Part shown: positions 50,606 through 58,540 of the stretch, in pieces
Numbering within the stretch: the stretch's first letter is position 1
Layout: the number at the start of each line of letters is the position of its first letter
NCBI GenBank assembly: GCA_947370975.1
Contig: CANBNG010000006.1
Span: 123,308 to 187,307 of the forward strand
Direction: 5' to 3'
From: Beijerinckiaceae bacterium
Lineage (GTDB): Bacteria; Pseudomonadota; Alphaproteobacteria; Rhizobiales; Beijerinckiaceae
DNA length: 64,000 nt
Notes under the pieces: generated by a model
Told to the model about the DNA's origin: nothing
Databases searched by the model: none
Seen by the model: the letters and a program-made list of their open reading frames with translations, nothing else
Position numbers and translations under genes: made by a program

Positions 50606-51250
50606 TCAAATTCCCTTGAAAAGGCGGAACATCTCGCTCAGCCGCCAAGGTTTGGCGATGATGTCCGCGTTCGCGGGAAGCTGCCGGTCGAAGACACCGG
50701 CCGCAGTCGTCGAAAGAATGACTTTGATCGCCGGCCAGGTCTTCAGGATGATATTGGCCAGGATCACGCCGTCCATGCCGGGCATGATAGCCTCGGAAAA
50801 GACGGCCGAGAGATGAAGCGCCTGATCCTGAAGGATCATCAGCGCTTCTTCGCTGCTTTCCGCCTCGACCACATTGAGGCGGAGCTCCTCAAGTATGGAG
50901 CGCGCGAGCGAGCGGATTTCAGGCACTGAATTGACAACAAGCACGCTGTGCCCGGTTGCTGCGACCGCGCCTGCCACGCCAAGCGCTGCGACGCCTGCCC
51001 CCAGCGCAACGTTTCCTGCGCCAAGCGGTGTGGAGCGCAAGCGCACGCCCGCTGATTCCGCCTCGCCGATGAATTCGACACCCGCCGCCTGCAAGGCCTG
51101 ACGCACCGCGCGCAATTTTTCGGGGCTGCCCGAATAACGGCCTGTTTCGAAATTATGGATGGTGTTGCGGTGGACGCCGGCAGCCTGAGCCAGCTGGTCG
51201 AGCGACCAGTTTACGGCGGCGCGCGCCATTCTGACTTGTGCTGGTGTCAC
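50606..51250 (-). CDS. XRE DNA-binding domain fused to a pseudo-receiver
   Basis: A 214-residue protein. Residues 1-72 are an XRE helix-turn-helix of the kind ending Ala-Ala-Gly-Val-Glu-Phe-Ile and Gly-Val-Arg-Leu-Arg. Residues 74-100 are a Gly/Ala-rich hydrophobic linker, and 101-214 a CheY-like receiver. In the receiver the acidic pair is Asn107-Ser108, the phospho-Asp position is Glu153 (followed by Ala-Ile-Met-Pro-Gly-Met-Asp-Gly), and only Ser180/Thr181 and Lys200-Pro remain. Phosphorylation is therefore unlikely; Glu may mimic the active state. The start is GTG at 51250 behind AAGAAGG. It is convergent with the dehydrogenase gene. Confidence 0.85.
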   Translation of the reverse strand: MTPAQVRMARAAVNWSLDQLAQAAGVHRNTIHNFETGRYSGSPEKLRAVRQALQAAGVEFIGEAESAGVRLRSTPLGAGNVALGAGVAALGVAGAVAATGHSVLVVNSVPEIRSLARSILEELRLNVVEAESSEEALMILQDQALHLSAVFSEAIMPGMDGVILANIILKTWPAIKVILSTTAAGVFDRQLPANADIIAKPWRLSEMFRLFKGI

Positions 51251-51279
51251 GGCTTTGTGCCTTCTTGCAAGATCAAGCA

Positions 51280-51308
51280 GGTATAACTGAACAAGCTTGT
51301 CTTCTCAA
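51280..51308 (-). promoter_or_regulatory. Promoter of the XRE/pseudo-receiver gene with internal palindrome
   Basis: On the minus strand TTGAGA (forward 51303-51308) and TATACC (forward 51280-51285) are separated by exactly 17 bases. The perfect palindrome ACAAGCTTGT (51291-51300) fills the spacer. An operator there would block polymerase, suggesting autorepression. Confidence 0.55.
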
Positions 51309-51425
51309 CCAAGGCGATTGAGGGGCCTCCAGGCCGGGCACACGCTCGTGCGGCTTGCTGATCGGCGTCCCCGGGTCTATGGGACGGGTTCACGTTTCGG
51401 TTTTTTTACGGAGGCAGGCGGCCGC

Positions 51426-52040
51426 ATGACCATTCGCGTTCATCAGGGAGACCTGCCCGACGGAGCGAGCTTTGGCGCGAGCGTCGCAATCGACACCGAA
51501 ACGCTCGGCCTCAACCCGCACCGTGACCGTCTCTGCGTCGTCCAGCTTTCGGCAGGTGACGGCACGGCTTACGTCGTCCAGATCGCCAAGGGCCAGACCA
51601 GAGCGCCCAATCTCGAGCGCCTTCTGGCCGATCCGGCCGTGACCAAGATCTTTCATTTCGGACGTTTCGACATTGCCGTGCTGGAGAAGGCCTTTGGCGT
51701 TGCCATCGGTCCTGTCTATTGCACCAAGATCGCCTCGAAACTCGTGCGCACCTATACCGACCGGCATGGACTCAAGGATCTCGCGCGCGAATTGATTGGC
51801 GTCGATCTGTCCAAGCAACAGCAATCTTCCGATTGGGCGGCCACCGTTCTGACAGAGGCGCAGGTCGCTTACGCTGCGTCAGATGTGCTTTATCTCCACG
51901 CCATCCGGGCCAAGCTCGATGCGATGCTGGCGCGTGAGGGACGCACGGAAGTGGCGGCAGCCTGTTTCGGCTTCCTGCCGATGCGCGCGCGCCTCGACTT
52001 GCTGGGCTGGCCCGAGCGAGACATATTTGCGCACGAATGA
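51426..52040 (+). CDS. rnd: RNase D-type 3'-5' exonuclease
   Basis: A 204-residue DEDDy exonuclease domain: Ala-Ile-Asp-Thr-Glu-Thr (ExoI), Phe-His-Phe-Gly-Arg-Phe-Asp (ExoII) and Tyr-Ala-Ala-Ser-Asp (ExoIII). No HRDC domains follow, so it is the short alphaproteobacterial form acting in tRNA/RNA 3' processing. The ATG at 51426 was chosen over an open upstream frame because the family begins Ile-Arg-Val-His-Gln-Gly-Asp-Leu. lptC follows, a linkage seen in relatives. Confidence 0.9.
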   Translation: MTIRVHQGDLPDGASFGASVAIDTETLGLNPHRDRLCVVQLSAGDGTAYVVQIAKGQTRAPNLERLLADPAVTKIFHFGRFDIAVLEKAFGVAIGPVYCTKIASKLVRTYTDRHGLKDLARELIGVDLSKQQQSSDWAATVLTEAQVAYAASDVLYLHAIRAKLDAMLAREGRTEVAAACFGFLPMRARLDLLGWPERDIFAHE

Positions 52041-52097
52041 CATTCGGTCGTTCCTGAATTGCGTTCGGCAGGCGTCGGGCGGCAGAGGATTTGTGGC

Positions 52098-52787
52098 GTG
52101 TCGCTCATGAACAGCGGGAGACGTGATCGGGCCCTGCCGCAGGCGCAACGCGCCCGCGCCTTTCGCGCGGCAGGTCGCCATTCGACGCGCGTGGCATTTC
52201 TGCGCCGTGCGATTCTCGGTGGTGCGATCCTCGGCTTCGTGGCTCTGGTCTGGATCGGCTTCTTCAATCCCTTCGCCACGTCCTTGCCCAATGTCACCAT
52301 CAAGGGCAGCAATCTCGACGGCACGCGCATCACGATGGAGCAGCCGCGGCTTGCGGGCTATCGCAAGGACGGTCGCCCCTATGAAGTGCGGGCTCTTTCG
52401 GGCGTGCAGGATGTGCGGACGCCCAACCTCATCGAATTGAACATGCTCGATGCGCGTATCGGCATGCTCGACCAGAAGACATTGCATGTCGTCTCGCCGA
52501 GCGGTCTTTATGACAGCGCGCGCGAATTCATGGATTTCAAAGGCGCGGTGCGCATCAAGAGCGACAGCGGTTATGACATCGACATGAAAAGCGCGCAGAT
52601 GGACTTCAAGGCCGGCACGGTTTTGACCGAGCAGGCCGTGAAGGTGCTGATCACGTCGGGCGAGATCAACGCCGAGCGCATGAATATTACTGACAACGGC
52701 CAGAACATCACTTTCCAGGGTAACGTCCGCTCCACATTCGAACCTGCGGACATGCCCGAGGATTCTTCCAAAGGCGGGGCGAAATGA
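52098..52787 (+). CDS. lptC: LptC, LPS export inner-membrane protein
   Basis: A 229-residue protein with a basic cytosolic N terminus, one membrane helix (about residues 38-58), and a periplasmic beta-jellyroll domain (Gly-Ser-Asn-Leu-Asp-Gly-Thr-Arg-Ile onward). LptC relays LPS from LptBFG to LptA. The GTG at 52098 has AGAGGA eight bases upstream; an ATG three codons later is the alternative. lptA overlaps by four bases. Confidence 0.87.
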   Translation: MSLMNSGRRDRALPQAQRARAFRAAGRHSTRVAFLRRAILGGAILGFVALVWIGFFNPFATSLPNVTIKGSNLDGTRITMEQPRLAGYRKDGRPYEVRALSGVQDVRTPNLIELNMLDARIGMLDQKTLHVVSPSGLYDSAREFMDFKGAVRIKSDSGYDIDMKSAQMDFKAGTVLTEQAVKVLITSGEINAERMNITDNGQNITFQGNVRSTFEPADMPEDSSKGGAK

Positions 52788-53368
52788 GTGTCGCAATTTC
52801 CAGATTTTTCGGGCTCCTCGCAGCAGGTCTGACGCTTGCTGCAAGTGCAACCTCGGCCATGGCGCAGAAGACCGGTAGCTTCAGCCCGATCCTGCCGGGC
52901 GGCAATTCGCGCGCGCCGATTTCGGTCGATGCCGCCAAGCTCGAATATTTCGACAAGGAGCAGAAGCTCATCTACTCGGGCGGCGTCCTCGCCAAACAGG
53001 GCGAAGCCAGCCTGCGTGCGACTGTCATGGTCGTCTTTCTCGCCAAGGAAGAGGCCGGCGCTGCGCCTCCTGCCGATACCGGTCGCATTCGTCGCATCGA
53101 GGCTGCCGGCCCCGTCACCATGACGCAGGTCGATCAGGTCGGCACCGGCGACAGCGGGATTTACGACAAGGCGCAGAACAAGGTGTTCCTCATTGGCAAT
53201 GTGGTGCTGAGCCAAGGCGCCAACATCACCAAGGGAGATCGCGACTCCAAGCTCGTCTACGATCTCGAAACAGGCCATGCGCAGGTGATTGGCGGCCGGG
53301 TCAGCAGCATCTTCGCGCCGGGCTCGCCTGACGAGCGCAAGCCGGTCGAGCGCAAGCCCATGCGCTGA
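52784..53368 (+). CDS. lptA: LptA, periplasmic LPS bridge protein
   Basis: A 194-residue OstA/LptA protein with a signal peptide cleaved near Ala-Met-Ala-Gln at 26-27. The mature part begins with the Pro-Ile-Ser-Val-Asp-Ala-Ala-Lys-Leu-Glu-Tyr strand typical of the family, and repeats beta-strands through Asn-Val-Val-Leu-Ser-Gln-Gly. It polymerises into the bridge that carries LPS across the periplasm. Its start overlaps lptC (ATGA). Confidence 0.9.
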   Translation: MSVAISRFFGLLAAGLTLAASATSAMAQKTGSFSPILPGGNSRAPISVDAAKLEYFDKEQKLIYSGGVLAKQGEASLRATVMVVFLAKEEAGAAPPADTGRIRRIEAAGPVTMTQVDQVGTGDSGIYDKAQNKVFLIGNVVLSQGANITKGDRDSKLVYDLETGHAQVIGGRVSSIFAPGSPDERKPVERKPMR

Positions 53369-53447
53369 GCTGCGGCATGGCGACAGTTGCGCTCCGCAGC
53401 GCTGCAGGCTAGGCCTCACCTGAAGTTGTCGGGAACGAGCAGAGATT

Positions 53448-54296
53448 TTGCTGACGAGACCTCCCCAAAATCCGGCCAGTCCGGATGACGCAGACAGCGC
53501 GCCCGCGCCACGGGACGTGCTTGATGTCCATTCGCCATTCGCCCATCCGACGGCCGAGCCTGCCGCGCTGGGCGAGGGTTGGCTCGTGGCCTATCACCTT
53601 GGCAAGAGCTATGGCGGCCGTCAGGTTGTGCAGGATGTGAGCCTTGCGGTCCGCAGGGGCGAGGCAGTAGGCCTGCTCGGGCCCAATGGCGCCGGCAAGA
53701 CCACCGTTTTCTACATGATCACGGGGCTCGTGCGCCCCGACAAGGGTGACATCGACCTTGACGGTCACCCGGTCACCCAATTGCCGATGTACCGCCGTGC
53801 GCGGCTCGGGATCGGCTATCTGCCACAGGAAGCGTCGATCTTCCGCGGGCTGAATGTTGAAGACAACATCCGCGCCGTGCTTGAGGTGACGATCCCCAAC
53901 CGCGATCAGCGCGAGCAGGAGCTCGAATCCCTGCTTGAGGAATTTGACATCAAACGGCTGCGCAAATCGCCCTCGATTGCCCTTTCTGGCGGCGAGCGTC
54001 GTCGGTGCGAGATTGCGCGCGCACTGGCGGGACAGCCAAGCTTCATGCTGCTCGATGAGCCCTTTGCCGGCATCGATCCGATTGCGGTCGGCGATATCCA
54101 GCAATTGGTGCATCATCTCAAGCAGCGCGGCATTGGCGTGTTGATCACCGATCACAACGTTCGCGAGACGCTGGGCCTGATCGATCGCGCCTATATCATC
54201 CATTCCGGGCATGTCCTTACGGAAGGTACGCCGGAGGAAATCGTCGCCAATCCGGACGTCCGCCGCTTTTATCTCGGGCAAGATTTCCGGATGTGA
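53448..54296 (+). CDS. lptB: LptB, LPS export ABC ATPase
   Basis: A 282-residue ABC ATPase: Walker A Gly-Pro-Asn-Gly-Ala-Gly-Lys-Thr-Thr, signature Leu-Ser-Gly-Gly-Glu-Arg-Arg-Arg, Walker B Met-Leu-Leu-Asp-Glu-Pro-Phe-Ala-Gly-Ile-Asp and the switch His in Thr-Asp-His-Asn-Val. It powers LPS extraction with LptFG, which are not in the window. The start is TTG at 53448, giving a 45-residue Pro/Ala-rich extension before the ABC core. GTG codons at 53518 and 53587 are alternatives. Confidence 0.93.
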   Translation: MLTRPPQNPASPDDADSAPAPRDVLDVHSPFAHPTAEPAALGEGWLVAYHLGKSYGGRQVVQDVSLAVRRGEAVGLLGPNGAGKTTVFYMITGLVRPDKGDIDLDGHPVTQLPMYRRARLGIGYLPQEASIFRGLNVEDNIRAVLEVTIPNRDQREQELESLLEEFDIKRLRKSPSIALSGGERRRCEIARALAGQPSFMLLDEPFAGIDPIAVGDIQQLVHHLKQRGIGVLITDHNVRETLGLIDRAYIIHSGHVLTEGTPEEIVANPDVRRFYLGQDFRM

Positions 54297-54299
54297 GTC

Positions 54300-54316
54300 T
54301 CGCCCATCTTGGGCGA
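54300..54316 (+). other. Hairpin after lptB
   Basis: TCGCCC and GGGCGA pair around ATCTT right after the lptB stop. A second, looser pair CTCGGCC/GGCCGAG spans 54328-54358. No U-tract follows either, so termination before rpoN is unproven. Confidence 0.35.
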
Positions 54317-54478
54317 ACATGCTAAGCCTCGGCCGACCTTAACGAATTACTGGCCGAGCTTGCGCAAGCGTGATCGCGGCCATGATGTCCGCGCATAGCT
54401 ATTCGAGATCGAGTAGTGTATATGCAAATTCCGGGCCGACCCTTGTTGCGGGCCGGGAGTGACTTGAGCACGGGTTGA

Positions 54479-56053
54479 ATGGCGCTTTCCACGAAGCTTA
54501 TGCTGCGCCAGGGCCAGTCCCTGGTGATGACGCCGCAGCTCCTGCAGGCGATCAAGCTGCTGCAATTTTCAAACGTCGAGCTCAGCGCCTTCGTTGAGGA
54601 GGAGCTTGAGCGCAATCCCTTGCTGGAACGCGCCGAGGACAGGGCCGAGCCAGCGCTCGACCATGCGGCAGAGGGTGCGCCCGAAAGCTGGACCAATGAC
54701 AGCGCCGATTTCGACCCCGGCGACACCACCCGGACGGAGGGCGACTGGGCCAGCGAGAGCATGGTGCTCGACAGCCGCAGTCTCGAATCCGATCTTGGCA
54801 CCGAAGTTGGCAATTCCTTCGATTCCGATCGCGCGCAGACCCCGCATGAAATCCAGTCCTCGCCCGAAGGGGCGGGATTGTCGGCGACGTCCTGGACAGG
54901 CACGTCTGGAGGCGCTGACGGGGAACCTGCCGATCTCGAAGCCTATGTCGCCGCGCAGCTGACGCTGCACGATCATCTGGCCGAACAACTGGCGCTTGCG
55001 GTTGTCGATCCGGGCGAACGCCTGATCGGACATACGCTGATCGATGCCGTCGATGATGCCGGTTATCTGACCGAGACCATTGAGGACATTGCCGAGCGGA
55101 TGGGCGCGCCCGTTGCGACCGTCGCGCGCATTCTTGCCACTGTGCAGCAGTTCGATCCGGCCGGTATCGCCGCGCGCAATCTATCCGAATGTCTCGCCAT
55201 TCAATTGCGCGAGCGCAATCGGCTCGATCCCGCCATGCAGGCGCTGCTTGATCATCTGCCGCTTCTTGCCAAGCGCGACTTTGTCACGCTGCGGAAGCTT
55301 TGCGGGGTCGATGAAGAAGATTTCGCCGAGATGGTTGCCGAGATTCGCAGGCTTGATCCCAAGCCCGGCCGCGCCTTTGGCGGCGGCGTCATCCAGACCG
55401 TCGTGCCAGACGTGACCGTGCGCGGCATGGCGGATGGTTCGTGGCATGTCGAACTCAATCCCGAAGGCCTGCCGCGCGTTCTCGTCAATCAAACCTATGC
55501 CGCGCGCGTGTCGGGCGTCAAAGGAACGTCGTCAGACAAGAGCTTTGTCGCCAATTGCCTGCAAACTGCCAATTGGTTGACGAAATCGCTCGAGCAGCGC
55601 GCCCGCACCATTCTCAAGGTCTCGACCGAAATCGTGCGCCAGCAGGATGCGTTTTTTGCCCATGGCGTCGAGCATCTGCGGCCGCTCAATCTCAAGACGA
55701 TTGCCGATGCGATCGGGATGCATGAATCGACCGTCTCTCGTGTGACTTCCAACAAATATATGGCGTCGCCACGCGGACTTTTTGAATTGAAATATTTCTT
55801 CACGGCCTCGATCCCTGCGCGTTCGGGCGGTGAATCGCATTCAGCCGAAGCTGTGCGTTTTCGCATCAAGCAATTGATCGATGGCGAAGCGATTACCGAC
55901 ATTTTGTCGGATGATGCAATTGTCGTGAAGCTGAAATCGCAGAACATCGATATTGCGCGGCGCACGGTTGCAAAATATCGCGAGAGTCTGCGCATTCCAT
56001 CCTCTGTCGAGCGCCGTCGCGAGAAGGTCGCGATGCAGCAGCGCGATGTGTGA
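54479..56053 (+). CDS. rpoN: RNA polymerase sigma-54 factor
   Basis: A 524-residue sigma-54. Region I is Gln-rich (Arg-Gly-Gln-Ser-Leu-Val-Met-Thr-Pro-Gln-Leu-Leu-Gln-Ala-Ile), region II is a long acidic stretch (about 55-150), then the core-binding domain, the helix-turn-helix and the RpoN box Ala-Arg-Arg-Thr-Val-Ala-Lys-Tyr-Arg-Glu at the C terminus. It directs activator-dependent transcription of nitrogen and other genes. It stands between lptB and hpf in the usual lptB-rpoN-hpf-ptsN order. Confidence 0.96.
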   Translation: MALSTKLMLRQGQSLVMTPQLLQAIKLLQFSNVELSAFVEEELERNPLLERAEDRAEPALDHAAEGAPESWTNDSADFDPGDTTRTEGDWASESMVLDSRSLESDLGTEVGNSFDSDRAQTPHEIQSSPEGAGLSATSWTGTSGGADGEPADLEAYVAAQLTLHDHLAEQLALAVVDPGERLIGHTLIDAVDDAGYLTETIEDIAERMGAPVATVARILATVQQFDPAGIAARNLSECLAIQLRERNRLDPAMQALLDHLPLLAKRDFVTLRKLCGVDEEDFAEMVAEIRRLDPKPGRAFGGGVIQTVVPDVTVRGMADGSWHVELNPEGLPRVLVNQTYAARVSGVKGTSSDKSFVANCLQTANWLTKSLEQRARTILKVSTEIVRQQDAFFAHGVEHLRPLNLKTIADAIGMHESTVSRVTSNKYMASPRGLFELKYFFTASIPARSGGESHSAEAVRFRIKQLIDGEAITDILSDDAIVVKLKSQNIDIARRTVAKYRESLRIPSSVERRREKVAMQQRDV

Positions 56054-56236
56054 TTGCGCCTTGTCAAGCTGACTAAAGGTCATCGTTTCTTTCCCCGTTG
56101 CCGCTGTCTAGTCTCTGGTTCAAGTTGCGTTGACTTGCTCGCGTGACGCACTTAACGCTTGATTCAGGCGCATCTCATGAAGGTGCGCCGCGCAACCAAG
56201 CCTGGACCAACGCGGGCGGCGAATGGAGGGACGAAC

Positions 56237-56836
56237 ATGGTCCTCAGGGTCTCCGGCAAAAATTTCGACATTGGCGAAGCTTTGCGCATTCACGTGCGTG
56301 AGCGTGTGGAGGCGGCGACGGCGCGCTATTTCGATGGCTCCGTCACCGGACATGTCATTCTCGATCATGAAGGCTCGGGCTATCGCGCCGATTGCACGCT
56401 GCATCTGGCCTCCGGCGTCACGATGCATGCCGAAGGTCGCGCGCAGGAGCCTTATGCAAGTTTCGAACAGGCAGCTGACAAGCTCGAGCGGCGACTGAGC
56501 CGCTACAAGCGGCGCTTGAAAGATCATCATCCCGCATCGAATTCTATGGCTCAGGTTGCCGAAGACCGAGTCGCAGATTATGTGATTCAGGAGCCTGAAG
56601 ACGCTGAGTTTGGGACCGATTTCCATCCCGTCGTCGTTGCGGAGCGGACAAGCGCCATGAAGACAATGCCGGTTTCGGAGGCAGTCATGGAACTCGATTT
56701 TACCGGAGCGCCGGTGCAGGTTTTCCGCCATGCGGGGAACGGCCGCGTGAATATCGTCTATCGGCGTCCGGACGGAAATATCGGGTGGATTGACCCGGGC
56801 GCTCCAGATAAGGCAACTGGCGGGGCCAGAACCTGA
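56237..56836 (+). CDS. hpf: Long-form ribosome hibernation factor (HPF/RaiA)
   Basis: A 199-residue protein. The N-terminal S30AE domain (about 1-100; Val-Leu-Arg-Val-Ser-Gly-Lys-Asn-Phe-Asp-Ile) binds the decoding centre and the C-terminal domain (about 140-195; Met-Pro-Val-Ser-Glu-Ala-Val-Met-Glu-Leu) dimerises two 70S particles into 100S. The ATG at 56237 has GGAGGG six bases upstream. It follows rpoN by 183 bases; TTGACT/TAACGC (56130-56158) is a possible own promoter. Confidence 0.92.
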   Translation: MVLRVSGKNFDIGEALRIHVRERVEAATARYFDGSVTGHVILDHEGSGYRADCTLHLASGVTMHAEGRAQEPYASFEQAADKLERRLSRYKRRLKDHHPASNSMAQVAEDRVADYVIQEPEDAEFGTDFHPVVVAERTSAMKTMPVSEAVMELDFTGAPVQVFRHAGNGRVNIVYRRPDGNIGWIDPGAPDKATGGART

Positions 56837-56845
56837 AGCTCCATC

Positions 56846-56868
56846 TGCCGCCGCATTGTGCGGCGGCA
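56846..56868 (+). terminator. Perfect hairpin between hpf and ptsN
   Basis: TGCCGCCGCA and TGCGGCGGCA form an exact 10-base stem with a TTG loop, nine bases after the hpf stop. Only three Ts follow, so it may be an attenuator or RNA-processing site rather than a full terminator. Confidence 0.5.
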
Positions 56869-56913
56869 TGAAATTTGCCTCTCCATTTCGAGTTCATCGG
56901 ACGCCGGATCGCC

Positions 56914-57381
56914 ATGTCGCTGAAGGATTTACTGACTGCCGACGCCATCCTGCCCGCGCTGAAGGTCAATTCGAAAAAGCAGGCGCTTCAGGAATTGAGC
57001 GACAAAGCGGCGCAGGTTTCAGGAATTGGCGCGCGCGAAATTTTCGATGCGTTGCTGCAACGCGAGCGTCTTGGCTCGACGGGGGTCGGCAATGGCATTG
57101 CCATCCCCCATGGCAAGCTTGCCAAGGCCGGGCGCATTTTCGCAGTTTTCGCCCGCTTGGAGCGGCCAATCGACTATGAGGCGCTCGATGGCGCGCCGGT
57201 TGACCTGATCTGCCTGTTGATTGCCCCTGAAGCTGCCGGCGCCGATCATCTCAAGGCGCTGGCGCGGACCGCGCGCATCCTGCGCGATCCCATCGTGACC
57301 GCCAGGCTGCGGGCGACGCGTGATGCTGCTGCTCTCTTCACCATGCTGACGCAAAGCCCCTCCTCGCAGCACGCCGCCTGA
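56914..57381 (+). CDS. ptsN: Nitrogen PTS enzyme IIA (EIIA-Ntr)
   Basis: A 155-residue PTS EIIA type 2 domain. The phosphorylated His66 lies in Gly-Ile-Ala-Ile-Pro-His-Gly-Lys. It accepts phosphate from EINtr and NPr and signals nitrogen/potassium status. The ATG at 56914 (Ser-Leu-Lys-Asp-Leu-Leu) fits the family; a TTG 39 bases upstream extends the frame without conservation. It closes the rpoN block and is convergent with glk. Confidence 0.94.
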   Translation: MSLKDLLTADAILPALKVNSKKQALQELSDKAAQVSGIGAREIFDALLQRERLGSTGVGNGIAIPHGKLAKAGRIFAVFARLERPIDYEALDGAPVDLICLLIAPEAAGADHLKALARTARILRDPIVTARLRATRDAAALFTMLTQSPSSQHAA

Positions 57382-57391
57382 GGCTCGGACC

Positions 57392-58414
57392 TCACCTCCA
57401 GGCTCGGTCCTGATAGTTGAGCCTGTAATGGGCTGGATGGGCGGCAATGGCAGCCATACCCACCAAAACGGCGTCAGGCGCCACGACCACCTGCGTGCCG
57501 ATGCTCCGCACCAGCTCATCCATGGGCGCCTTCTGCTCGAAAGCGAGGCGAAACTCCTCCGCATCAAGCAGGGGGATGAGGCGGGGCAAAATTCCCCCGG
57601 CCAGCGTGACCCCGCCGCGCGCCAGAAAGACCAGCGCCATATCGCCCGCAAAGCGTCCAGTGAGCCGCCAGAAATGGCGGATGGTGTAGGCTTCCTCGCT
57701 CAAGGAATCGCTCACACCCCGTTTGACGAGATCTGCGCCACTCAGCCCGCGGTCCAGCGTCCCCGCCATCGCGCAGCGCGCCTTGTGCAGGCGTAGAAGG
57801 CCTGGCCCCGAAAGCACCGATTCGGCGGTGACGCGCCCGTGAAACCGCTCGAGATGGGGCCAGAGCGCGGCCTCTGCATCGTCGGCCGGGGCAAAATCCA
57901 TATGGCCAGCCTCGCTCGCCAGCGGCAGGAAGCAGTCGGCCTCACGAACAAGGGCGGCCACGCCAAGGCCGGTCCCCGGCCCCAGAATCAGCTGCGGGCC
58001 TGGAAGGCGCGGGCGGGGCGCACCGATCCCGTGCAGCCATTCTGGCCTGTGGGTCGGCAGCGCCAGCGCCTGGGCCTCGAAATCGTTCAGCAACAGCCCT
58101 TGCGACAGCCCGAGCCGGTAGGCGATCTGGGGCCCGTCGATGGTCCAGGCGGCATTGGTCAGATGCAGCCGCCGCTGTGCGACTGGGCCTGCGCCACAGG
58201 CAAGGATGGAGCGTGGCTGCGGTGCACCCGTGCGCGCCAGGGTCTGTTGGACGCAGTCTGCAAAGTCCGGAAAATCCTGCGTCTTCAATTTCGCTAACAG
58301 CACGGGCGCGGCATCGGGCGCACTGACGGACGCCAGGCGCACATTGGTGCCGCCGATGTCGCAAACCAGAAGTGGATAGGGAAATTCCAAGGCCGTTCTC
58401 CGCGCCAGATTCAC
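57392..58414 (-). CDS. glk: Glucokinase
   Basis: A 340-residue ASKHA-fold hexokinase of the bacterial Glk type: Cys-Asp-Ile-Gly-Gly-Thr-Asn-Val-Arg-Leu (ATP), Leu-Asn-Asp-Phe-Glu-Ala (catalytic Asp) and Gly-Pro-Gly-Thr-Gly-Leu-Gly. It phosphorylates glucose. The start is GTG at 58414. It is convergent with ptsN (10 bases apart) and divergent from the fumarase gene. Confidence 0.92.
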   Translation of the reverse strand: MNLARRTALEFPYPLLVCDIGGTNVRLASVSAPDAAPVLLAKLKTQDFPDFADCVQQTLARTGAPQPRSILACGAGPVAQRRLHLTNAAWTIDGPQIAYRLGLSQGLLLNDFEAQALALPTHRPEWLHGIGAPRPRLPGPQLILGPGTGLGVAALVREADCFLPLASEAGHMDFAPADDAEAALWPHLERFHGRVTAESVLSGPGLLRLHKARCAMAGTLDRGLSGADLVKRGVSDSLSEEAYTIRHFWRLTGRFAGDMALVFLARGGVTLAGGILPRLIPLLDAEEFRLAFEQKAPMDELVRSIGTQVVVAPDAVLVGMAAIAAHPAHYRLNYQDRAWR

Positions 58415-58540
58415 AGGTGCAACTCGGCAGCAAGCTGCCCGGTTGCTGCGGCCTTCACATCAGGTCTTACGGCGATCTTGTAAAACTGCGCCGCAACGGC
58501 CTAGAAAGCGCTACGCATGTTTCCACCGGGATCCGAGACG

